Made by a program: the position numbers and the translations under genes. Positions 52,986 to 61,494 of a stretch of 64,000 bases of DNA are shown here, piece after piece. The DNA lies in the NCBI RefSeq assembly GCF_009754945.1, contig NZ_WPIN01000003.1, positions 434,001-498,000 of the forward strand. Reading direction: 5' to 3'. The notes beneath the pieces were generated by a model that did no database searches, was not told the DNA's origin, and worked only from the letters and a program-made list of their open reading frames with translations. Numbering within the stretch: the first letter of the stretch is position 1; the number at the start of each line of letters is the position of its first letter. The stretch comes from Spirosoma arboris (lineage in GTDB: Bacteria; Bacteroidota; Bacteroidia; Cytophagales; Spirosomataceae).

Positions 52986-53381
52986 CTGTAAAATGGGGTA
53001 AAAAGGTTATTTTTCAGGTTAAACAGACCGATTTATCGAGTGTGCTTGCAGGAGGTAAAAACCGTCATTAAGCGAGCCTTAAAAGCAGACAAAAGCATGA
53101 TTAAACAATACTTTTCTATAACATGATACAAAAATATAGTACATTTTCCGGCAAGAACTGCATTTTTTTGTCAATTTATTATAGGAAATTATCATAGAAT
53201 AAATATGACTTATCTACGATATTTCTTTTAGGTTTGTATATTGATCGCTCAGATACTCTCCAGGGCTCAACCAGAGAAGATTAGGCTGATTAGAATCAAA
53301 TGCAGGGTCAGTAGGCAGACCGGTGCTTATGCTTATATACTATACAAATCGAGACCGTATTGACTAGATTTGCCAATTGCC
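52986..53381. other. 396-bp divergent regulatory region between DUF3826/SusCD and AraC-type genes
   Basis: It separates the minus-strand glycan operon from the divergent AraC-type gene. The middle (about 53090-53230) is AT-rich and looks like promoter DNA; a TTCAGGTTAA word lies at about 53011-53020, one base different from the TTCAGGCTAA repeats near 41.9 kb. A TAGATTTG motif is close to the AraC-type start. No small gene was recognised. Confidence 0.5.
53365..53372 (+). promoter_or_regulatory. -7 type promoter motif (TAGATTTG) for the AraC-type gene
   Basis: TAGATTTG fits TAnnTTTG and ends nine bases before the ATG at 53382, implying a leader of only a few bases. It also excludes the in-frame TTG at 53370. 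Confidence 0.5.
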
Positions 53382-54269
53382 ATGAAACCATTATTCCGAA
53401 AAGTCACTGCCAATCTGGAGAGCTCATATACGGTTCGGCATAACATTTTGCCGCACTTTAAGAACATCTGGCATTATCACCCCGAGCTTGAACTGCATTA
53501 TATTCTTAAGGGAGAAGGCGTCCGGTTTATTGGCGATAAAATCAGCAATTTTTCGCCCGGAGAAATTGTGCTAGTTGGCGAGAATCTGCCGCATACCTGG
53601 CGCAGTAATGAAGAATATTTTCATAACGACCCTGACCTCAACATCGAGGTTATTGTCATTCAGTTTCTGCCCGACTGTTTGGGCGATCATCTCTTAAAAC
53701 TACCCGAAGCGTACCTGATTCCAAAGCTCTACGAAAAGGCTAAAAGCGGTATGGTCATCAATGGCCAGACTAACGCCAAACTGGCCGAACTGATGCGCAG
53801 GGCTATCGATGCGACTAACTTAGATAAGCTGATTATTCTGCTGTCGATTCTAAAAATCCTGGCAGAAACGAGTGAGTACGAAATGATTGTGAATGGGCGG
53901 GCTGTATTTTATCAATCCAATGAGACCGATACGCTGCGCCTGAACAATGTGTGCAGCTACACGCTGGAGAACTACAAAAAGGATATTACGCTGGAAGAGA
54001 TTTCGGCGATCAGTAACCTGAGTGTTACGTCCTTCTGTCGGTATTTTAAATTAATGACCAATAAGACGTACTACGATTTCCTGATCGAAATTCGCATTAG
54101 TCACGCTTGTCGGGCATTAATTGAAGACAAAACTCCTACTGAAATCATCTGCTTCGATTGTGGGTTCAATAACGTATCGAATTTCTATCGTCACTTCAAG
54201 AAAGTGACGGGCCTGACTCCGCTGGAGTACAAGCGGCAATATTTGAAAAAAGGGAAGGTAGTTGCTTAA
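53382..54269 (+). CDS. AraC-family transcriptional regulator of the pectin-type SusCD locus
   Basis: A 295-residue regulator. The N-terminal cupin has the classical sugar-binding look (WHYHPELELHYILKGEGVRF, then FSPGEIVLVGENLPHTWRS), and the C-terminal AraC domain at about 195-290 has ITLEEISAISNLSVTSFCRY and IICFDCGFNNVSNFYRHFKK, ending TGLTPLEYKRQY. The start is the ATG at 53382, set by the -7 motif at 53365. It is divergent from the DUF3826-SusC-SusD-GH28 operon and is the best candidate for its activator, probably responding to a galacturonic-acid-type sugar (inference). Confidence 0.9.
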   Translation: MKPLFRKVTANLESSYTVRHNILPHFKNIWHYHPELELHYILKGEGVRFIGDKISNFSPGEIVLVGENLPHTWRSNEEYFHNDPDLNIEVIVIQFLPDCLGDHLLKLPEAYLIPKLYEKAKSGMVINGQTNAKLAELMRRAIDATNLDKLIILLSILKILAETSEYEMIVNGRAVFYQSNETDTLRLNNVCSYTLENYKKDITLEEISAISNLSVTSFCRYFKLMTNKTYYDFLIEIRISHACRALIEDKTPTEIICFDCGFNNVSNFYRHFKKVTGLTPLEYKRQYLKKGKVVA

Positions 54270-54273
54270 TGAT

Positions 54274-54321
54274 GACGCAAGGTTCTGGCCTTGTGTCTAC
54301 TATTCCCCGGCCTCTGGCCGG
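54274..54321. repeat. Two short hairpins between convergent genes
   Basis: GACGCAAGG/CCTTGTGTC (54274-54297, one mismatch) is followed by CCGGCC-TCT-GGCCGG (54307-54321). The second has the same GGCCTCTGGCC core as the inner dyad at 47103-47114. They separate the AraC-type gene from the adhesin-like gene. Confidence 0.65.
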
Positions 54322-54353
54322 ATTGTAATAAACATCAACATAAACGACTCTCC

Positions 54354-56066
54354 CTAGTCTTTGGGAAGGAGTTGGTTGACCAGCCGCTCAAGCTGGGCCT
54401 GCTTCTGCTCCATGACTTGTAGCTTCTGGTCATAGTGTTGTTTGATCGTTTGTAATTCGTCTCTTTGCTGCTGATTCGCTTTTTCTAGCTGGATACTATA
54501 TAACGTTAATTCCTCAACCTTCTCTAAAAGAGTAGTATTCATCTTAAGCAGATCGATGCCTTCGTTAACTACTTGTTGAGCAGAAGGCACACCTGGTAAG
54601 TGGCCATGCTGGCCAATGAAGGCGGCCACTGAGGATAAGGGCCTCAGTGAGTAGGAGGAGGTAAAGACATTATCACTCCATTCATTAGCAGTATTGATGC
54701 GAAGCCGGTACCGAGCTTTGATTACATCCCCTCGTTCACTCACGGTTAGAAATTGATCACTCGAACGTACCGAGGGACTAGTTGCGGTTAGCTTCGTTAA
54801 GCGTAAGCCGCTGGCATCTGGTGTTTCACTGACCACTTCTAAGCGAGCCGTAGGAGCTGACGTCCCAATCCCGACGTTGGCCTGATTGCCCAGAACAACT
54901 GCATTGCTCACAGTCACACGGGCATCTGCCCCAATAGCCGTAGCATGGTGTAAATCGACTATCGATTCGGCGCTGGTTTGATGGCCAAGCAGGGTATTGC
55001 TGTTGCCAGCCCATTGACCTCCACCCGCTTCTCCGCCCAGAATCAAGTTATGCTGACCTCTGCCCGTGCCCGATTGGACGTTGTAGCCCATCAGTATATT
55101 ATCATTGCCTGTGGTGACTGCCGTGCCCGAGTTTGGCCCAATGATAATATTGGTACTGCCTGTCGTATTATTATAACCTGCCTGGTAACCCACAAACGTA
55201 TTGAGAGCACCCGACGAGTTGGTATAGCCTGCTTTGGAGCCCAGAAAGATGTTATTAGAAGTCGTCGAGTTGAATCCTACCGAATCGCCAATCATTATAT
55301 TTCGCGAGCCAGTTTGGTTATTGTAGGCTGCGGAGGGACCAATAGAGATATTGGAAAAACCAGAGCCATTATTGATACTAGCCTGGTATCCAATAAACGT
55401 ATTATCCCCCCCAGAGCTATTATTAAAACCTGCCGAAGTACCCACAAAGGTATTTCTGGCACCTGTAACATTCAAAAAACCTGCAGCAGTCCCTACAAAC
55501 AAATTATTGAACCCTGTCGTATTGCTTTTGCCCGTCTCACCGCCCACAAACGTATTTCCGTGACCCGTATCGTTGACAAAGCCTGCCTGATAGCCTAAAA
55601 AGGTATTTCCGAAACCCGACGAGTTCGTATAGCCTGCCTGATAACCCACAAAGGCATTACGGTCACCAGTCGTGTTGGAAAAACCGCTACTGGATCCCAC
55701 AAAAACGTTACCACTGTTTTGGTTGCTTTTTCCGGCTTGATAGCCAACGGCGACTACATCAGAAGCCAAATTTACCCCCGCCTGGTGGCCTATCAGGACG
55801 TTACGGCTTCCCGTACTGTTATTATAGCCAGCTCCTAAACCAGAATATACATTAAAGGAGCCAGTGGTATTGGAGAAACCGGCCTGATAGCCCGTAAATA
55901 TGTTGTTATTCCCACTGCTAACATTATTGCCTGCCTGGATACCTATCAGCGTATTGTAAGTGCCAGGGCCTCCCGAACTTGGGCTCGTAGCAACGTAGTT
56001 CGTTTGAGTGAAACCCAGGTTAGGTGTGGCTACCCAAAGAAAAAGCCAATAATATAGTTTATTCAT
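54354..56066 (-). CDS. Repeat-rich secreted fibre/adhesin-like protein (YadA-head-like beta-roll, C-terminal coiled coil)
   Basis: A 570-residue exported protein; start ATG 56066 gives the signal peptide (LYYWLFLWVATPNLGFTQ), while the frame from 56117 adds a poor N-terminus. Residues about 30-385 are roughly nineteen imperfect 17-residue repeats with consensus NTFVGYQAGYxNSTGx. The spacing and the G-x-x-A/G-G pattern resemble the YadA-type head, a trimeric left-handed beta-roll. The C-terminus has LPGVPSAQQVVNEGIDLLKM, then a long coiled coil (about 505-565), as in Bacteroidota tail-fibre-domain proteins. It is probably a surface fibre that binds a host or plant polymer; it has no membrane anchor of the autotransporter kind. 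Confidence 0.78.
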   Translation of the reverse strand: MNKLYYWLFLWVATPNLGFTQTNYVATSPSSGGPGTYNTLIGIQAGNNVSSGNNNIFTGYQAGFSNTTGSFNVYSGLGAGYNNSTGSRNVLIGHQAGVNLASDVVAVGYQAGKSNQNSGNVFVGSSSGFSNTTGDRNAFVGYQAGYTNSSGFGNTFLGYQAGFVNDTGHGNTFVGGETGKSNTTGFNNLFVGTAAGFLNVTGARNTFVGTSAGFNNSSGGDNTFIGYQASINNGSGFSNISIGPSAAYNNQTGSRNIMIGDSVGFNSTTSNNIFLGSKAGYTNSSGALNTFVGYQAGYNNTTGSTNIIIGPNSGTAVTTGNDNILMGYNVQSGTGRGQHNLILGGEAGGGQWAGNSNTLLGHQTSAESIVDLHHATAIGADARVTVSNAVVLGNQANVGIGTSAPTARLEVVSETPDASGLRLTKLTATSPSVRSSDQFLTVSERGDVIKARYRLRINTANEWSDNVFTSSYSLRPLSSVAAFIGQHGHLPGVPSAQQVVNEGIDLLKMNTTLLEKVEELTLYSIQLEKANQQQRDELQTIKQHYDQKLQVMEQKQAQLERLVNQLLPKD

Positions 56067-56232
56067 GGCAGTATTCAGTAAATCAACAGGATCATTATTG
56101 CCTCTCAAGTTATCCACTTACGTACTGAAAATCAATAGATTAATGGAGTTTTAATAACCTACTGAATGATCGCTCAACTTACGGGTAATTCCAGGATTCG
56201 GCCGTTCCAGTGTGTATAGCTTGTCAATACAA

Positions 56233-56312
56233 AAGGGCCCGCCGTTGCGGCTAGAGAACACAAAGTCGTCAGAAACTAGCTTTGTATTCTCTGGCCGCAA
56301 CGGCGGACCCTT
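56233..56312. repeat. Long inverted repeat, 33-bp arms
   Basis: The arms 56233-56265 and 56280-56312 pair with three mismatches around a 14-base loop. The ends read AAGGGCCCGCCGTTGCGG and CCGCAACGGCGGACCCTT. The GCCGTTGCGG core is also at 11771-11780. It follows the stop of the aldolase gene by 19 bases (minus strand) and should end that transcript. Confidence 0.82.
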
Positions 56313-56331
56313 CTATGTTAACTACAAGAAG

Positions 56332-57270
56332 CTACACCACACTCAATTCCAGTTCATTTTGCAACTGGGTGTAACTCGCATACAATCCTTCAACCTGCTT
56401 GCCAATTTCGGGTGTAAACGTACCTACACTACGTCGGGTAAAGGTGCTCATGTCAAATCCGCGTAGTTGCAGGAAGTACTTCGAAACGGTTGGATAGACA
56501 TTGTGCATCACATCCATATTATCGATCAGGAATTGTTGAACTTTCGCGACTTCGTCCTGCAAATCGACGTTATTGTAATTCCGGCAAAGCCAGACGATCA
56601 ACTCGGGAAAGTAGTTACCCTGAATGCAGGACAGCCCCGCTGATCCCGCTTTCAATGACTCCACTGCGTGAGCCATGTAGGCATCATACAGGCCAAAGCC
56701 AGGGCGAGAAGCCAGGCGTATTTTCTCTTTGATTTGCGCTAGATCCAGCGACGTATCTTTATGGTAGATAACCCGGCCGGTATTCACAAACAACTGAAGT
56801 TGCTCCGGCGAAATCAGGCGTTTGTACGGAACGGGGCACTCATAAAATCCAACTGGAACTGTGTCCGTTTGATCTAATAACTGGAAAACGCGCTCATTGA
56901 AAACGGCATCCGATTCGGCTTCGTCGGCAAGCAGACCCGTAATTAGAATAACAGCTTCGGTACCTGTGTTATGCACCCGTTTAATAAAATCAGCCTGCTG
57001 CGCAATTGGACCGCCAAAGGTACCTGTGGCTACAACGGGAACGACTCCATTTACAACCTTAATGACATGTTCGATAACCTGAATGCGTTCCTGCTCGCTC
57101 AATTCGAACATTTCGCTCGACAGGCAATTGGCAAACAGACCAGCCGCGCCCGCTTGTAAGTAAAGCTCCGTGAGTCTTGTCAGGGCATCGAAATCAATGG
57201 CACCGGTGTCGGTAAATGGGGTGAGCATCACCGGAATGAAGCCCTTTTCAACTGTTTTCATATTATTCAT
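56332..57270 (-). CDS. DapA/NanA-family aldolase (dihydrodipicolinate synthase-like)
   Basis: A 312-residue class I aldolase. The TIM-barrel family signatures are FIPVMLTPFTDTGAIDFDAL, the glycine-rich loop TGTFGG, Tyr143 in GFYECPVPYKR and the Schiff-base Lys171 in YHKDTSLDL. Members cleave or make 2-oxo acids: dihydrodipicolinate, sialic acid, or 2-keto-3-deoxy sugar acids. Context (symporter, GH63-like glycosidase, and pectin genes nearby) favours a sugar-acid substrate over lysine synthesis, but this is inference. The ATG at 57270 overlaps the stop of the symporter gene by eight bases; an ATG at 57261 is also possible. It is the last gene of a symporter-aldolase pair. Confidence 0.83.
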   Translation of the reverse strand: MNNMKTVEKGFIPVMLTPFTDTGAIDFDALTRLTELYLQAGAAGLFANCLSSEMFELSEQERIQVIEHVIKVVNGVVPVVATGTFGGPIAQQADFIKRVHNTGTEAVILITGLLADEAESDAVFNERVFQLLDQTDTVPVGFYECPVPYKRLISPEQLQLFVNTGRVIYHKDTSLDLAQIKEKIRLASRPGFGLYDAYMAHAVESLKAGSAGLSCIQGNYFPELIVWLCRNYNNVDLQDEVAKVQQFLIDNMDVMHNVYPTVSKYFLQLRGFDMSTFTRRSVGTFTPEIGKQVEGLYASYTQLQNELELSVV

Positions 57271-58855
57271 TGGAGACTATAACTTCTTTTCTGATTTGTT
57301 CCGACGAGCGGCCTTTGCTTTTGGTTACGAGTAAGCCAACCAGGAAAATAGTGAGCGTCCCGACCACAATAATCATGTTGCTGTGCAGTGGGTTGCGCAA
57401 ATAACTGAATTGGTCGGGAAGATTGCTGGAAAAGGTCATCCAGACAATGACCAATACGCCAATACAAGTGGCAGTCAGTGCTTCATGGCTATTAGTTCGC
57501 CGACTGATCAGGCCCAACAAAAACAGCCCGAGCATACCAGCGGCAAAAATACCGGAAAGCGTCCACCACGTATCGAGAATACTTTTTACCCCAATCATGG
57601 CTAACCCAGTCCCTAAACCCAATAAACCAACTACCACAGTGGTCAAATGAAGCAGGCGAAGGAGCTTTTTATCAGATATGTCGGCGTTGATATACCGCTT
57701 GTAAATATCTTCCGTAAATACCGTGGCCGATGCATTCATACCTGAGCTAATCGTACTCATAGCGGCCGACAGAATAGCAGAAATGATCAAGCCCATCAGG
57801 CCAGCGGGCACTTTGGTCACCATAAAATGCGGCATCACTTTATCGCCATAATCGGCAGGCTGAAGCGTAGCCATGAGTCGAGAAACTTCTGCCGCCGAAG
57901 CTGTAGCCGGTAGTCGATCCATCGCCACCTTTTGCTTGATGGCTTCGATAAATTCGGGGTGGACCTGATAATAGGCAAACAGACAAGAGCCGATCACAAA
58001 AAACATGAGTGAAGCCGGTACATATAGCCAAACGCAAAGCCAGAGCGATTTCGACGCTTCTTTGGCCGACGAGGTTGTATGATACCGTTGAATGTAATTC
58101 TGATCCATCCCGAAGTTATTCAGGTTGATAAAGAAGCCATATAACAGCACCACCCAAAACGAGGATTGTGTGAAATCGGGGGCGTAGCTCCCCAGACTAA
58201 ACTTGTCGTGCGCAACACCAATATCGACAATTTTGGAAACGCCACCCGGCATCGAATTAACAATTAGGTACAGAATCAGCAAGGCCCCAAAGGTTTTGAT
58301 AACAGCCTGCACCACTTCTGTCCAGATAACGGCTTCCATGCCCCCCATAACCGTATAGATAATGATGCAAACACCCATAACAACCATGATCATCTGCATC
58401 GAATAGCCCGTAAGTGCCTGTAAACTAATCGCGATTCCCAGAAAAATAGAACCCATGCGGGCTAGCTGAGTCAGTAGGAAACAGGCAACGGCATAGGTTC
58501 TGGCCCAGGGACCAAAGCGATGTTCGAGGTGCGTATACGCCGATATTTCGCCCGTTTGACGATAGAACGGCACGAAAAAACGAGAGGCCATGTAAGCCGC
58601 CAGCGGCATGGACAAACTAAATACAAATGAGTTCCAGTTTCCTCCGAATGCCTTCCCAGGTACACCCAGAAACGTATTGCTGCTCAGGAACGTAGCGTAG
58701 ATGGACATCCCCAACGCCCAACCCGGAATCTGCCCGGACGCTTTAGTGAATTGGTCTGTATTTTTGTTTTTTCGGGAAAAATAAACGCCAACCAGCACCA
58801 TTGCCACGAGGTAAGCAGCAATTACGGCAAGGTCGAATAAGGGCAGGTTTTTCAT
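57263..58855 (-). CDS. SSS-family sodium/solute symporter (second copy)
   Basis: A 530-residue inner-membrane transporter of about 13 hydrophobic segments. Family landmarks: FDLAVIAAYLVAMVLVGVYF, GQIPGWALGMSIYATFLSSN (first repeat), ISAYTHLEHRFG and the conserved loop IISAILSAAMSTISSGMNAS in the second repeat, which fits the sodium site. It is only moderately like the symporter at 29358, so a different substrate is likely. It overlaps the aldolase gene by eight bases or sits against it, so both belong to one transcript; the cargo is then probably the aldolase substrate or its parent sugar. Confidence 0.88.
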   Translation of the reverse strand: MKNLPLFDLAVIAAYLVAMVLVGVYFSRKNKNTDQFTKASGQIPGWALGMSIYATFLSSNTFLGVPGKAFGGNWNSFVFSLSMPLAAYMASRFFVPFYRQTGEISAYTHLEHRFGPWARTYAVACFLLTQLARMGSIFLGIAISLQALTGYSMQMIMVVMGVCIIIYTVMGGMEAVIWTEVVQAVIKTFGALLILYLIVNSMPGGVSKIVDIGVAHDKFSLGSYAPDFTQSSFWVVLLYGFFINLNNFGMDQNYIQRYHTTSSAKEASKSLWLCVWLYVPASLMFFVIGSCLFAYYQVHPEFIEAIKQKVAMDRLPATASAAEVSRLMATLQPADYGDKVMPHFMVTKVPAGLMGLIISAILSAAMSTISSGMNASATVFTEDIYKRYINADISDKKLLRLLHLTTVVVGLLGLGTGLAMIGVKSILDTWWTLSGIFAAGMLGLFLLGLISRRTNSHEALTATCIGVLVIVWMTFSSNLPDQFSYLRNPLHSNMIIVVGTLTIFLVGLLVTKSKGRSSEQIRKEVIVSNE

Positions 58856-58857
58856 AT

Positions 58858-58944
58858 TTTTCTGTCATTCCGACGACAGGAGGAATCTCAACGTTGTGTA
58901 TTAGTCAAGCTTGAGATTCCTCCTGTCGTCGGAATGACAGAAAA
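58858..58944. repeat. Perfect 34-bp inverted repeat, GTCATTCCGACG family member 3
   Basis: The arms 58858-58891 and 58911-58944 match without a mismatch around a 19-base loop; cores are GTCATTCCGACGACAGGAGG and its complement. The same word occurs in the hairpins at 22626 and 28144, but here as two full inverted copies. It lies between the symporter and GH63-like genes. Confidence 0.88.
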
Positions 58945-58967
58945 CTCATCAATTGACATACATTACT

Positions 58968-60521
58968 CTAAAATGATCGGACAGCTAATGGAGCAAGTGT
59001 CTTCCCCTTAACTACTATTTTTCCATCAGAAAAGACTATGAAGCCCTTGCCTTTACCGTAATGTTTTCCGGTTTTGTCGTACAAAATGGTCAGCATTTTC
59101 CCGTGATACAATACTTTATCCAAACAAAACCAATCCCATTTGTTGTCGGGTATCAGCGGGTGAATTTCCAATACGTTATCGGCACGGGGTTTCAGGCCAA
59201 CCAGATCACTGATAATTAAGTCGGCAAAGCTCGAGTGATTATAAAATTTACTTCTCGGATTATCCCCTTTCAGCCACTCCCCCGTCTTTTCGTCCTGATA
59301 CTCACCCAGATATATTTTACCATTCATCGTGTGCGAATGGGCGTACTTCAGCAATTCATCATAAAAAACCGACTTGGTCATACGCCCCTGATTCCGGTAT
59401 TTGGTAAGAAGGTTCGACAGTCCTTTCAATGTTTGCGTCGTGGCAAATGGCCAGACGGGTCCATCCCACTCGCAGCCGTGCCCTGACCCATGCGTCCGAA
59501 AGAGCGGATGCCGTCGTTCGGCAGTGGTAATTCCCCAGGGCGCCTTGAAACCCGTTGTATCAGTCAGTTGATCCCACTGACTGGCATAAGAGGGCTTGTC
59601 GTCGGGTAGGTTGAAATACCAGGGAATAAAACCGATGGCTTCGCGGGCGTTTGAGAAATTGCCTTTTTCCAGTTTCACTTCAAAAAAATGGGCTGAATTG
59701 TCCCAAAGGCTATCCAGCGTCAGCTTTTTCAATTCTGTCGCCTGTTGTTGGTAACGGCGTTGGAGCGTATCATTCTGGGCAAGAGTCGCCATGGCCGCTA
59801 AGGCTTTGGCATTTCCGTACATGTAGCTGTTAATAGAAGGGCGTCGGTTTTTCTCTTTCCGTGATCCACTAATCGACTCTTCCATAGCGTCTTTTACATC
59901 GAACTGCCAGAACAATCCGCTCGGCAATTGCTTCTCCTGTTGCCATTTTCGATAATCGGCATCCAGAGCCAGAAGATTTTTGTCGATGAAGGGCTTATCC
60001 AGATTAACGAGGTAGCGATTATACACCGCATCATCGACCCAACTGCTGAATCCATGAAATCGCTGCGCTACGTGTTTGGGGTCAATGTAGAGCCAGAACG
60101 AAATGTAATCGTTGATATACTGTGGGTTATGCAACCACCGGCCTTCGTAAATATGATGTCCCAACGCGCTACTGATGGCATTGTACTTCCCAGCGTGGTT
60201 CACTTTAGTGATGAACTCCGTAAATACATAGCCTTCTGGAGTCTCTTTCAAATGCTTCCGAAATGCCCACCAGCGATAGTAATAAACCTCCTGCAACACC
60301 GAATCCGGGCAGTCGAACAACGGAATATTTTCAGAAAGCCAGTCAACCGACTGCTCATTCGGGACGTAGTTTTTTACCGCTTCGTCATCAATAGAGTTGA
60401 AATAGGTAACGTAGTTTTTGAGGGTATTCGTAGACAATACAGCTGTCGTCTGCGCGACAGAAAACGACGTTTGCAGGAAGCTGATAATCAATACGAGTAC
60501 GCAATACCGTTTAGCCGTCAT
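58968..60521 (-). CDS. Secreted GH63/MGH1-like (alpha/alpha)6-barrel glycosidase
   Basis: A 517-residue exported protein, signal peptide cut near SFSVAQ (residue 24). The fold is an (alpha/alpha) barrel of the trehalase/GH63/MGH1 type. The clearest signature is EWDGPVWPFATTQ (Trp352-Pro358), and residues 206-215 (QFDVKDAMEE) match the region where the family has its general acid (DGMENS-like). A C-terminal beta-sandwich follows at about 450-517. It should hydrolyse an alpha-glycoside, substrate unknown. It lies upstream of the symporter-aldolase pair on the same strand and may make their substrate. Confidence 0.78.
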   Translation of the reverse strand: MTAKRYCVLVLIISFLQTSFSVAQTTAVLSTNTLKNYVTYFNSIDDEAVKNYVPNEQSVDWLSENIPLFDCPDSVLQEVYYYRWWAFRKHLKETPEGYVFTEFITKVNHAGKYNAISSALGHHIYEGRWLHNPQYINDYISFWLYIDPKHVAQRFHGFSSWVDDAVYNRYLVNLDKPFIDKNLLALDADYRKWQQEKQLPSGLFWQFDVKDAMEESISGSRKEKNRRPSINSYMYGNAKALAAMATLAQNDTLQRRYQQQATELKKLTLDSLWDNSAHFFEVKLEKGNFSNAREAIGFIPWYFNLPDDKPSYASQWDQLTDTTGFKAPWGITTAERRHPLFRTHGSGHGCEWDGPVWPFATTQTLKGLSNLLTKYRNQGRMTKSVFYDELLKYAHSHTMNGKIYLGEYQDEKTGEWLKGDNPRSKFYNHSSFADLIISDLVGLKPRADNVLEIHPLIPDNKWDWFCLDKVLYHGKMLTILYDKTGKHYGKGKGFIVFSDGKIVVKGKTLAPLAVRSF

Positions 60522-60659
60522 GGGTAACTGTACTTTCCCGAAAGGTTGAAGCTGTTTATACCCTTCAAAATTAATAGGAATATACCGCTACAGAATATGC
60601 TATTTTCACAAGCCATTGTAGGATGTTAGCTTGTTAGGTAAACGTTGAGCAGAAAAAGG

Positions 60660-60739
60660 GTTTCGACAGGATTTACAGGATAAAACAGGATTTTATGTAA
60701 TGTTAAAAATCTTGTCAATCCTGTAAATCCTGTCGAAAC
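60660..60739. repeat. Inverted repeat, 22-bp arms, with inner dyad
   Basis: The arms 60660-60681 and 60718-60739 pair perfectly; they contain TTTCGACAGGATTTACAGGA and its complement. An inner dyad, ACAGGATTTT against AAAATCTTGT, extends the stem. It lies between the lectin-like gene stop and the GH63-like gene. The CAGGATTTACAGGAT word seems, from memory, common between genes of related bacteria. Confidence 0.8.
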
Positions 60740-60746
60740 TTTATCA

Positions 60747-61259
60747 TCATATCTCAGGATCTTGCTCGTAAATACTCCACAACTGCGCTGGTGATTCTGA
60801 TTTCTTAGCCAGCGTTATTCTGGAATTAATAGAGCCTTTGGTATCAGCGGGTGTGATATAGAGGTTTGTTCCTTTCAATTTAATCCGATACGTGGCTTTT
60901 CCGGCGGGAATAAATTCATACTCCTGATTGGCCTGCGAACTTATGAGGGGCTGTTGTTCCAGATTGACACCCTCGGCAGGCGTACCAGCTTCTGGCTGAA
61001 GGGTTTTACTGGTGAACAGGTTCTTGAGTTGATACGTATCCCCTTCCACATGCATAAAATCCCAGGTGACGCATTTCCAGTTAACGGGCGAATAGGCAAC
61101 AATCGGCGTTCCATTTGCTTTTCGGGCATCCTGAACACGCAGAAGCAAGCCCGTCTGGGTGTTCTTTATCGCATAATGGCCATGAATCGTTTGGGCGAAA
61201 CCGGTTGTCTGTATCAGTCCAAGAATAATCAGAAAGGAGAATAGGAGTCTGGTTTTCAT
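60747..61259 (-). CDS. Secreted ricin-type beta-trefoil (RICIN) domain protein
   Basis: A 170-residue exported protein; the ATG at 61259 gives the signal MKTRLLFSFLIILGLIQTTGFAQ, while the frame from 61304 adds 15 residues in front. Residues about 26-168 read as one beta-trefoil of the RICIN type: GHYAIKNTQTGLLLRVQDA, then YQLKNLFTSKTLQPEAG and YRIKLKGTNLYITPAD. The QxW motif is only weakly kept (QLWSIYEQ). It probably binds a carbohydrate at the cell surface or in the periplasm. It lies upstream of the GH63-like gene on the same strand. Confidence 0.72.
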   Translation of the reverse strand: MKTRLLFSFLIILGLIQTTGFAQTIHGHYAIKNTQTGLLLRVQDARKANGTPIVAYSPVNWKCVTWDFMHVEGDTYQLKNLFTSKTLQPEAGTPAEGVNLEQQPLISSQANQEYEFIPAGKATYRIKLKGTNLYITPADTKGSINSRITLAKKSESPAQLWSIYEQDPEI

Positions 61260-61482
61260 CGCTGTAGCGCTTTTTTCATACAAGTTAATATGTGTGTTAC
61301 ACATATCAAGGCGTTTATTCTACGTTTAGGTACCTTTATATCAAGTACTATAACCTCGTAGAGGTGAAATTTTTATAGTCAATTTATTTTCTATAATCAT
61401 TTCATGCCTCCGGCATTTTTAGAAGAGAGTAGTGTTCTTTCTTTTTACTTACCCGATACTAAGTTTCTCAGTTAGTAGGACG

Positions 61483-61490
61483 TACCTTTG
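61483..61490 (+). promoter_or_regulatory. -7 type promoter motif (TACCTTTG)
   Basis: TACCTTTG fits TAnnTTTG and ends four bases before the ATG at 61495, so the transcript of the small secreted protein would be nearly leaderless. Confidence 0.5.
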
Positions 61491-61494
61491 CGAC

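Noticed and set aside
54500..56000. Regular 51-base repeats that could be read as a CRISPR array
   Set aside because: The repeats are adjacent, imperfect and in frame, and encode a 17-residue protein repeat.
56212..56466. 84-residue plus-strand frame across the 56233-56312 inverted repeat
   Set aside because: Its sequence comes from the palindrome and from the antisense of the aldolase gene.
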